In this document: positions 34,349 through 46,600 of the stretch, one piece after another
Layout: each line of letters starts with the position of its first letter
Position numbering within the stretch: the first letter of the stretch is position 1
Assembly: GCA_018340375.1 (NCBI GenBank)
Contig: JAFFJZ010000006.1
Coordinates: 17,431,501-17,495,500, forward strand
DNA length: 64,000 nt
From: Gonatopus flavifemur
Taxonomy: Eukaryota > Arthropoda > Insecta > Hymenoptera > Dryinidae
Direction: 5' to 3'
Position numbers and translations under genes: made by a program
The notes under the pieces: generated by a model
The model's database searches: none
What the model was told of the DNA's origin: nothing
Seen by the model: the letters and a program-made list of their open reading frames with translations, nothing else

Positions 34349-37300
34349 ATGGATTTGCAATTCATCATGGATAGTGGTACAGAGACTCTAAACGGGACGA
34401 TGTGGTTTACCAGCACACCGTCTCCGCCGTACGAACAATTGTCTCCGGTTCGTCATAACGGTTGCGAGCCTGTTGCCGTTGAACAAGTGAGTGAATAATT
34501 GTTTAACATTACAAGCGTGAAAAGGATATAATAATAATTCGTGATATGATGATTTTTCACAGGGATCGGTGGGATATCCAAGTCCAGAAAATGGTTTATG
34601 GCAAGACAAGCATAATACGTCGAAACATTGTCCAGAAGACAATAATGTGCGGTCCAATTGCGGACCGAATCATCATCTTTCATCGCCCCCTGGCCCGAAT
34701 TCGCTTTCGAACAATTTAAAACGTCGACCCGGAGAACCATTACAACACATCACGGAACTAGGAAGGAAGCAACCTAGGAGAGATGGTTGGTATACCTGTT
34801 TTTCGTTTTTGTAACAAAGCAGTATCGTCATCTCACGATTTTCATCATCCTTCTAACGACAGCAGGTGTTCTTTTGTGTGTTTTTTTTGTATTCAACGTT
34901 AAACGATTAGTTCTATTCTTAAAGCTCGTGTCCTTTACAGGTCAATGATTAATTTCCTGAGGATAACTTTGAGTAAGATCTGTATGTCTTAACTCCGTAA
35001 GGTCACCGCAATTGGGATTATTGCTACATGCCAACTCGAAGATGCGCAATGAGATTTGATAGGGATCTGCATACGTACGTGTGTGCATACGCGAATGCGT
35101 GTATGTTGGAATACGTGCACGTGATCTTTCCAATGGTCAAAGAGAATCAAAGCGTGTGTGCGTATCTGCGTATGTGCGTCCTGGTCTCGTTTTGCCTAAT
35201 GAAAATTGCTAGCTTCCTCCCCGACCAAACATAGTCGAATTCAACGACGTTCTCGTATCATGCGTCACACTATTCATTTACGTAGAACAAAAAGTCATTT
35301 GGGAAGAATTTAGCATTGTGTATTGGTAATAGGAATCAATGACTAACGACGACGGTAGCTAATGTATTCTCGTGATCTATGATGTGGACCCCTGCACGGC
35401 AGCTACTCACTTTTTTGCCACCCTTTGTTAACCACTGTAGCTAAGATAATTGCAGCTGTAGCTATTTTTTAGCTACCGCAGTAGGAAATCGTAGCTGTAA
35501 CTGTTGAATTTTCGCTACGGCAGCTACATTTCTTGCTGCTACCGCTAAATGAGTAGCCGTGACAACAAAAAAATCGCTGCCGTAGCTAATTTTTAGCTAT
35601 CCATAATGATAGCTAATTATTTTGTCTCCGTGAGGGGATACCAGAATGATCAATCTATGTGGTTCACTTTCGGTTATGTTTTGGTAAACTGAAAACACCT
35701 TTCACCATATACACTGAGAGAAAGGGACCTAGTTGGGACGACTAAATGTTAGTATTACCGCAGCTAGACTTTTATTCACGCTAGCTAGACTCCAGTTGAG
35801 GCGAATAAAAGTCTAGCTGTCTGAAATATAAATGAAACAGTTTATTCAATGGGAATCAAAAATTTAGCTGGCGCAACTAAATTTTTATTTACAGTGATTT
35901 GATTATTTGAATAGACCCTTCCTCTCAGTATAATACCCGTAATTTGTGACTGAGGAATAAATAGTTTGTTAGAACAAATTTGCAACCATAAGAAAATCAA
36001 AAGATATGGTCCATTTCTGAGATACAAAACCAATAAGAATCTGAACAATTTTGAATGTGAGAAATAACTAAAACACTCACCAAAATATAACTAGAGGGGA
36101 ACCGCAATTTTTGATCGCTTTTTGTTTTGAAATTCATTGAATACTTGAGTCTTTCTAAAGTTGACTTCTGAAGTAACTTGAAAAGTACTCAAAACAGACT
36201 TGTTCTCAATAATTCTCTGATCTTGAGTATACTCCTGTTGTTCTTGTTGATTTTCAAGTTCAAAGCTGTTAGAAGTGACAGGGTTGGGATAGAAATTCTA
36301 ATCAGATTGCGTTACACACCAAGTCGCAGAAGAAATAATGTAAAACTAAAAATATCCTACTGTACGAGAATCTTGTTGTTAACACTACAGTGGTACAACT
36401 ATTCAACGAAATTGAAGTTGATTCAACGAAAATCTCCTCTAAAAATGGCTGTAATAGTTTAATTAAAAACTCCTCTCGATAGCTAGAGTGGCTTCCCCAT
36501 CATAAAAGTCTCGTTTGTGATGAAAAATTTGTCAAATTTCATCCCTCCGCCTTCTGCGAAGAATCAAAAAATATGCAGACAATTTTTTATTCTTCAGTAC
36601 AAAACGATTGATGAATTAGAATCATAAACTTAATCAACGCATCGTTCACCTGTGACGGTGTTTCACGTTCCGAACACGTTTATAAATCATAATACCAGCC
36701 ATTTTTCCCCCACATCTCTTTACGGATCAAATGTAAGTTTACTCAGAAGATTGACGTTTATTCTCCCGTAATGGAATGGAATTGATAATTCATTATCGTG
36801 TGGAGCTGTTAACACAGATATATCATTTTAAAGTTCATGACCAGATAACCCCTCGTACACAGTCGTAGACGTAGAGAGACTTTTCAAGCTTTCTTTTTAT
36901 TCTCAAATCTAAAGAGGACGAAACTTAGATTGTAATTTATATAACTCCCATTGTATAAAAACTCAATTTATCGTGTTCAATTACTCACTTCTTTATCTCA
37001 TAAACAAACTTTTCAAAATTAATTTCAAATCGCACAAAACAATGAGTATAAAAGAAAACATTTTTCCTCAAGGAAAATGATGATATGTATTTCGATGCAA
37101 TGAATTATGGAAATCAATCTTGAAAATTTATCATTCGCTTCGCTCAATGGTCGTTCGGAGACTGATTTTCGCATCTTCTCGTGCCTTTACATGCCGACGC
37201 CTTTTAACCCACGTGGTTAGAGCCGATAACACGCTTGAGAATACGCTTTAATGTAGAGATTAGCCAAGCTGGTCGAGAAAAGAGAGGGATGAATTCGCGT

Positions 37301-37572
37301 TTGTAGTTCGTGGTGAGAAACGAACTGTGCTGTCTATTGTTTAATGTTCTTCTCGCTGTTTCGTGATTGAATTCGAATAATAGGATGAAGTGGTCCGAAA
37401 TTGAAAGATCTAGAGTTCCATTGCTGCAGAGTCGACATTATCTTCCAATTACTTCGAACAATCGACGACATCGTAACGTCGTTACGTCCTCTCAGAATAC
37501 AACAAAAGGCAGATTAACTGGCATGCACCATCATCAATATCATTATGGTTACAGCAATTTACCAACCGGTAC

Positions 37573-37603
<31 letters not shown>

Positions 37604-40600
37604 TGATGATGATGATTGATAAAAATTTGGTTAGTCGTTGGTTAGAGTGTATATGTGTTTACTAAGTGTTGGATGAATATTGTGAGATGAAATATGAATA
37701 TTATTTGATAACGATGATGTTTAAAAAAAGCAAAGTTAAAGCTTTGTAAAAGAGTTCTCATATTATACACTCGGAATAATTCTTGTAGGATCCGTTGGGA
37801 GCAATGGCTCTGGTCAAGGATGGTCAACGCAAGTGGAAGAACTCGCCGAACATTTGGCTGCTGATTTCGATGGATCTTTATCAGCTCTGGCAGCCTCGGA
37901 TCTTGCAACCGCTGTTGCGTCTTATAACATGAGGTACGAATGTGAAATTCTCATGAAACTGTTCGGAAATATATGTATATGATTGTTTATGTATAGATTG
38001 ATAACTATATCCGTATAGATCTAAAACGTTGGATTTATTTCAAAACACTTTCATGAGACCAACGTCGTGCAGTTTTGAAGAATCATTCATAACTGAAATG
38101 AAACGGTCACATGATTTGGATTGTACAGGATTTTATGTTGCTGTAACTGAAATGAGTGATGTTGTAGAAGTTTGAATCGTTCATAAAAACGAAACGAAGA
38201 TTCAAATCCACAAAATATGATAAATTATCGTCATTTATCTTTTCAAATTGATTCCTTGAAATTGAAAACATTGAAGAACGTGCTGCAAAACTTGAGGTCT
38301 TTAGATGAGGTTGACTCTGAGTATTCCATTATTCCATCCATCAGTCGTTTCAATAAACGATTCAAACTTCAGCAACATAATGAGTGTCCAATACAAAGAG
38401 ATTGTTTGAAAGAATCTAATAAACAATCTATCATCTTGAGATATCTTTCCGACATATTCAAGATATCTTACGCAGATTGCCATGTCCTCAACTCAAACTT
38501 ATATGAGGATATTTTAGATGATAAAACAGAAAACAATCTATTATGAATAATCATATACAACGATTCCCACACAAAAATATGTTAAGAATGGCAGGAAAGA
38601 AACTGTACTATCAAAAAAAGATTCATCAGGCAACTTTTTGAGAAAATATGAAATTGTTTGATGAAGTTATAGTGTTTTTGTCATTGAACAATTACTTCGA
38701 ATAGAAATTGAATTTTAAAAAATGTTGTCATTTCATTTTTCTGCAGTTTATTGATTTAATTTTGCGATTGAAAATTTGGAACATTCTGGAAAGTATAAGA
38801 ACATATCTTCTTTTCACGATTTTACTTTGGATTAGCTTCAAATATTGTTTCCAAGCTATTTCTTCCCTTAATACTGAGGTGTGTTGAGGAAATAATCTAA
38901 AAAAACCCACTGAGCTTTCACGTTAGAACTTCGCATTAACATTGCAGCGATGTTACGGTATTTTGGGATTTTAATTTTGTAATATTGCATTTATGAATTG
39001 GAATACATATATCTTCAAGATCGTAGGGCTATCGTTGCAATGCAAATGCGAGCTTTGGTGGAAAAAATTCACTGAAAATCCCTGAGCATTTCACAGATGC
39101 CACAGATTTTTAAAGTGATCCGGTGAAATTCAGAGAAGTTTTTCTACCAAACTGTTGTAAAATTCTCATTCAACCGCATAAGTCGAGTTTATGGGTTTTG
39201 AGACAGTTTGAGATATGTATTTGAAACAATATCTATGAGACTTTAAAAAGATTTTACAAGATTTTAAGTGGTTTAATGGGATTCAATTTGGCACCTACAG
39301 CCTTCCCTGGTGAGAAAATTTCTCTGAAAATGTTGGAAATTTCCAAGATGTTTAGTGAAGAGTTTTCCAGAGAGTTTCAATATTCTTTGGACAAATTCAG
39401 AGTTTTCCAGAGATATTTATAGATATTCAGAGGAAATTTTGGTGAAAAATAATGTCTAATAAGCGGGAGTTGTGCAGATTTCTCAGAGAAATTTTTTTCA
39501 CAAGGGTTCCTTATCAAATCCAATTGGAACAGACAAAAAAATCGATGAGGATTAATCCGCCTTGATCAGGATTTTACAACAGGGCGAGAAGCTTCTAACG
39601 GGGATGCTCAATATAGGAACAACGTAACGTAAAATACTTTGATCAAATATTCCTCTGCGGAAGAGTGAAATGCCCTGAATATTCCCACAACCCGCTAAGC
39701 ATTCCCGTTAGAAGCTTGCATTAATATTCCAGCGATATTGATGCGATTTTGAAAGTACTTGTGATGAGAATTCCAAGAGTAATATTATCAAATACCATTG
39801 ACAAGTGAATTGCAGCAATGTTGCGTTGTCAAGTGATATTCCAACGATATTTCTGCAAGTTACATTTATAATATTGTATTTGTAAATCGAAAGACAGGTA
39901 CTTTCAAGATCGCATCAACATTGCTGCAATGTTAATGCGAGGTTCTAATGGAAATGCTCAGTGGGAAGATATAAAATAAAGGATAATAAAAACAAAAATA
40001 TCCCACAATAACAATATTCATAGAATATCATCGAATGCTGTACATAAAAAATCTGAATTATTTTATAATCATTTGAAAATTCTTGCACGTCAAACTGTAG
40101 GTTATTATTAATTATTAATTACCATGCTCATATTCGAACAATCAATGAATATTCAAACCGATAGAAAATGATACTCATGTTACGTAGTACGTACACGAGA
40201 ATGCAAAATTTCTACGGAATGCCGTTACCCGACCCGCGTGTGGGGGAATTTCAAATCTTGATCCGACGATAAGAGCAGAAGTGAACACCACCGAAGGTAA
40301 ACATACGTGATTCGATTCGAATACCGTGGTATGAGAAGAAGAAGCATTTATCGATGTTCGGTTGATAAGGTAGATTCTGATCGTTGGCAAAACATTGGGG
40401 GAATATCATGGGAACGTTGTGAAGTGCTATGTGTTGGAGACACAGCGATCCGGTTAAAACTGGACACAGTCTTTACTATCGCGTCGTTCGAGTTACACGC
40501 GTGAGAGAATTAAACCGGTCCAAGTCGCTTTAAAAGCGCATAAAGCTCACACGTTGCTTCCCGCGTTGAAATTTCCAGGAGAAATTTCCAATTCATTCAA

Positions 40601-43600
40601 ATGAATTTTGATCGATCCTGATCGTGGTTTCTTGTGAAGAATTTGTAGTAGGGGATATTTGAAAAACAGTGGATTACCAAATTCTGCGAGGTTCAATATC
40701 ACTTATTTCTGATGTTTTGTTTTGGAGGTTGTTCGTAGATAGGGAAAGAATTGAAGTAGATAACAGGGAATTGATGTTTGGAGGGTTTTTGGCAGAGCGT
40801 GAGGTTAGGGTATGGGATTATCAGAATTCTTTTCATGCTCAAGGGGATGGGGATGATTATATAACACTGTTTGGGGAAAAATATTCTGGAATTCAATCTT
40901 GATTGGATTTAATTTAAAAATTATTCACAGGTTCCTTTATTTTGCTTCCGCGTCAAATTCTCGTGAGGAAGGCTTTGTGATCGTTTCGAAGGACCAAAAC
41001 TTTCTTTTGTGTCCAAATTCAAAATTTCTTAGATCAAAATGTTTCTCTAAACTCGGGGAAAATTTTCATGTGTGCCTTTCCCCCTGAACTGCGAACGCCG
41101 CCCATAGCTTTCGTTCTAATCATCCGATCTTCATGCAGTTTTTATCGCAGTTGTGGACCGAGGTAATGGTGGTCCCATATGAGTCCCAACCTAATTCTCA
41201 CAGGAGAACGGGAGGAGAAAAGGAATAATATTATTAAAAGTGTGATTTCCCGAACGCGCATATCTGCGCTCCCTATCATCCGATTGCAATGAAACTTATA
41301 CCACGTTCTAGTCATGATTCGATAGTGGTCCCATAAAAGTTTCATCCTAATAAGTTCTTTATGATTCGCATTATTAGAGAATATTTAGAAAGCATGCTTT
41401 CCAGATGTCCGTATCATCAGAATGCCATGAAACTTTGAGCATATTCGATTCACAAGGTATTAATGGTACTGGTACCACATGAATTTCAAGAAAGAGAAGT
41501 GTAAGCACTGAGCTTCGATAAAAAATTTCAAAATTTTGTAAATGCCACTACTATTATGTGAATATCTTTCGTTTTTATCATCCGATCTTTATGAAATTTT
41601 TATCACTGTTATTTGTGAGGTTGATAATAGTTCCATATCAGTTTCGCGTTGATCCGCTCATAAGAACGGGATCCGCACAGAAAAAATGTGTTTAAAAATT
41701 GTGATTGTGCGAACGCGCCTATCTTCTGTTCTAATTATAGGATTGCAATGAAACTTATGCTACGTCTTAGTTATTGTCCTGTATAGTGGTCAAATCATGC
41801 CTTTTGCACTGCAATTGATGATTTTGAGCACAATATAGGTGGCTTCTGTCAAACGCTACTTCGATAGATACGAGGAAGCTTCGTGCCTATCAATTAGCAG
41901 TCTTTCATTGAATATTTATAACAATTGGGTATTAGAGCGACGAAACTATAGCAAACAGATCGAAAACATTAAATACATTTGAACCATGCATAAATGTTTA
42001 GAGTAACGTTCATTGTTAACGATATCACTTGAAAGAATTCTACATTGTACTTTCACGAGGACATTATTCTCTCCCACTCAGTTCCGTTACGTCACACACC
42101 AAATCCAACATAATTCCAACTTTGAACAAGAGGTCCAACCTAAAATAACTTCCCGTGATAGTAAAATTGTTGTTTTAAACCTCTCATTCGCTTTATTTTT
42201 ATTATCGGAATTGAAATTTCCACCGGCAATTTTATGTTGATTCAGTCTTATTAAATATAATCAAATTATCCTAAATGGGCCAGCATTGATGTCAATATTA
42301 ATTGATGATTACAAGTTAAAAAAAGAAAACAGAAACTTATTTCACATGATTTCTTTCTCTTTCATTTTATCTATTAGGCTTTACACGGAGAAAAATGCTG
42401 CTCGAAAATAAGAGAATTTTTGTTATTTTTCTTAGTGAACTAGGAACAGGAAGGTTTGTAAACTGAATTTTCACACAAAAATACGGAAGATTACGAATAT
42501 TGTAGAGAAAATAGTAGGTAGGATTGAAATCTTAAACGCTGAACGTTAAATTTTATAAAGCGTATAGTAAAATCAAGTTAATCATTCGTGATCTCTCGTA
42601 TTTTTATGTAGAAATCCATTTTACAAATCTTCCTGTTTCTGGTTTAGCAAGCAAAATAGGAAAAAGTGGTATATCTTTTGTAGCTCCATGTTGAAGAAGA
42701 ATTCTTCTCTCAACGGTTTATTATCCTTCTTGAAGGAATACCAGCGACGTGGCAGCAGCCAAATCGTTTATAACAAACTACGGCCAAACGCTTCATTTCA
42801 ATCAACATATCGCTTTGTATAGCACTTCTCTGATTCAAGTAGAAATGCTGTACAGAGCGATACTTTAATTAATATGCAGTGTTTCCCCGTAGTTTGTTCT
42901 ATTTTCACTCGGCATACTTAGTATTTTCTTTAACAAACTACTGAAATGAAGAAAAACCTCATACGCACGGACATTTTTCTAATTTCCGGGTAGAAATGAA
43001 AATTTGCCCATCTGAGGCCCTGTACGGTCCCAAATTGGAATAATTTGGGGCCAGACAGGGCCTTAGATAGTCCAATTTTCAATCAACGAAGTTTCTACGT
43101 AAGTTCTTATCTCAGAAATAAGAAGAAATATCTACTGAGGAGTATTTAAATTTGTACGGATGGTTTTCGAATCTTCAATGATCTTCAATTGATTTGTAAC
43201 TCAGAGCGGGATTATCAAAACCATTTCAGACTCTTTTTCGGTGCAATATCCCAATAAACACACACACGTTATTTCAACGTTGAAAGAACGTTAGACTGTC
43301 AAACGGACGTCAGTCGTTAATTTCATAACGTTGATTTTTAGTTGAAATTTGATAGGGAAATAAACGAGCTGGAATTACGTTTTGATGACGGGTGATTTAA
43401 ACTAATATTCAAAAATAACCATCAAACGACGTCCTTAAAAAACATGTTTTGAACGGGTTTGAATCACGCGTTTAAAATGTGTTCATAACACCTTGTGTTT
43501 ACCCAGAAAAATAGTTTACTTGAATATAAACCTACTACACATTTCATTGCATTCAATGAAATTTTACTCGATTCAAGTAAATTTTATTTGAAATTAATAA

Positions 43601-46600
43601 AGGTTTATTTGAATGGAATACATTTTTTCTTTGATTCAACTAAAACTCTAGTAGGTTCATATTTAAGTAGAAATTTAATTGATTCAAACAAAGTTCAATC
43701 AATTTAAATAAATCCAAATATAAATTTCTCTGGATGTAGAACCATCATTAGGACACGTCAATATTTGACGTCTTTTAAACGATGTTCAAACCGTTGATAT
43801 GACGTTATTTTATAGTTGAAAAACACGTGATCTGCCGCGACATTTTTACGTTGAATCAACGCAAGAATATTACTAAATCACAACGTGTGGTTATTGACTG
43901 TTTTTGACGTTTTTAAAACGTGCGTGTGTTTACTGGGAAATGGGTGAACAGAAAGGAGAAATAAACACTTCTGCTATGTCCGCTGAAAATTTACATGCAT
44001 CTGCATATAATTCAAAAGATTTCACTCTAAGAAAGAGGTCATCAAATTTCTGTAATGACAAAACGAGTTTGGGTTATTCTCCAAAAAAGTCAAAAATTCT
44101 ATACGCTCTGAATTTGAACATTCAAGCATCGAACCTCGGCATACAAAAAACTCTGTGTTGAATGTCGATTCTACAAATGTTGTTCATATCTGTACAATTT
44201 TAGATAACACGTTTCTTTTCTGTCTCCCATTCTCTTGTGAAAATCAGGTTGGAATTTAAATGGGATCACTACACGGAGAAAAATGCAGGTCGAGAATATA
44301 GTAATTTTTCATAAAAGTTTGAGAATATTTCTTAAAATCTGAGAATTTTTCTAAAATGCATAATAAAGACAAAACTGTCCACTTTTTTGTGGAATTGTAT
44401 TCGAAAAACAATGAAAAATTATCAATACTCGATAAAGAATAGAGAAACATATGCGCTTTCCAAAAGTCGCGTACGAAATTTCACAAAGTGAATAGTAGGA
44501 TATTGAAATTTGGCTATTATTTTTGTGAAATTTCACGCGCGACTTTTGGAAAGTTCATATGTTTCTCTAGTCTTTATTAAGTATTGACAGTTTTTCATTG
44601 TTTTTCGAATACAATTCCACAAAAAAGTACACCGTTTTATCTTTATAATGCATTTAAGAAAAATTCCCAGGTTTTAAGGTATATTCTCAAATTTTTATTA
44701 AAGATTACTATATTTTCGATCTTTATTTTTCTCCGTGTATCGACACTACATAAAATTGTGGTAAAAATTTCTCAACGATCGGATGATAGAAACGGAAGAT
44801 ATCCGCATGAAAGTGGCATTTACGAGATTTTTTAATGTTTTTTCGAAGCTTATTGCTTACCATTTCCTTCCCTCATTTCCTTCACGGAGAAAAAAACGTT
44901 CTAGATGTTACAACATTTTTCACCAAAGTAGCAGCACAAGTGACATAGTATAATTTTTACAAAACAGTGTAGTGAAAATGATTGCTTAATGATGTGAAGA
45001 ATCGGTTAATTTGGTGCAACTCCACATCATAAACACAGTAAAAAGTGAAACTCAAAGTGATCCCGAATATCAGCTTAAAAATGCAGCCAAAAGTAGCGCC
45101 TATTCCAACTGAAAGTGAGCAATGAAAAAGACTGAATTTCAGTTAATTCCATCTTACTTTGGAAATTAAGATGGAATTCTATCTTATTCGGGATCACTTT
45201 AAGTTTCACTTTTTACTGTGAAGCATGCATTTTTACTACACTGTGTTGTGAAAATTATACTATATCACTTGTGATGCTAATTTAGTACAAAAACTAGTGA
45301 TGTTTGAAAAGTGTTGAAAAGTGAGCTTGAAATTGATATCGTACAACAAATACCTCGTGAATTGAATATGATCGCAAGAAAAAATTTTCCATAGTTTCCA
45401 GCCGATCGAGATGAAACTCATCAACACACAGACAGACAGACAGACAGACACGGAACCAAAAATTTTCTCCAAGTTTGGAGGAACATTTTGGCCTGAGAGA
45501 TTTTAAGTTTGGGGACAAAAAAATTGTAGGTCCCCGAAAACGATCACAAAGCTTCGCTCCAACGAGGAAGCAAGAAAAGCGATATTTGAATTTAAATATC
45601 ACTTATCACGAGCGGGCATTGAAATTATAATCAGTAGGAGGATTGTGAATCCACCTGCACGGCTAACGAATCTTTCAAAATTATTGGTAATGCTAATCCA
45701 TATAGATATCCCTATTATTCATTTCTAATGAATCAAAATGAAAAAGATCTTTTTTAACCGCCACAGGTGTTTCATATCACCGCGCAAATTGGCGAAATAA
45801 TTATTTTCGTTAGAATTCCAGAAACAATGAACAAGCCTCTCAGTTTTCGAATACCACAGTTCGATAAATGCAACATAAATCTCTAAAGCATAGTTCGCTA
45901 ACCTGGATACCATTATACTATTCAACTCACGTGTACGAGAGAGTGATTATTTTTAGCGACAAGATGAAAGAGACTCGTAACAACAGAAGAATCAATGTTT
46001 TCTTCAATCTTCTTTAACAGAATGTTAATCCATTCAGTTGTTTAGCCAGAACCAACTCGAGAATCGAAATATTTTGGTGATTATTTGATTGTGTATAACG
46101 TGGATGTTGTCGATTCGGAATTGATAATGAACGATGTGAAGGTAAATGAATTGAGTCGTGGAAATGAAACTTTGAATGTTATAATTCAGTGTTCATTTCA
46201 AGAAGCCTGAATGCGTATATGGCCCGCCAAAACCATGCATCAGTATCTTAAAAATAGGTGAGTGAAAAAGCACAAAAATTACAGTAAGATGAATTTGAAA
46301 TTATTGAAAAAAGTAATATTATCTTATCTTCTTATCTTTATCGGATGGTATCGTATCGTATCGTATTCTATCATGAGATCAATTAAAATTTCCCGATCAT
46401 ACCAGTTCATCGAAAATATATACACTCGTATCAAGCTATGTCGTGAATCCATGAAACCCATAGTACACAGTTCTTTCTTTACATTAAATTATACGCATGT
46501 CATAAACCAGTCATTTAAAATTCTCTTCACAAAATCCTTATCGCATCTATTACCTTTTTTTTCCCCTTTGCCAAAGTTGGATATCATTGCACCGGTAACC

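Noticed and set aside
37571..37602. A run of Met codons (ATG repeat)
   Set aside because: It follows a good splice donor at 37569 and is simple-sequence DNA, so it is probably intronic.
38217..38546. A 109-codon plus-strand frame
   Set aside because: Its first part is a dispersed repeat also present at 60958-61090, where the frame is broken.
45294..45602. A 102-codon minus-strand frame with SVCLSVCV
   Set aside because: It is caused by a CAGA microsatellite and a dispersed repeat.
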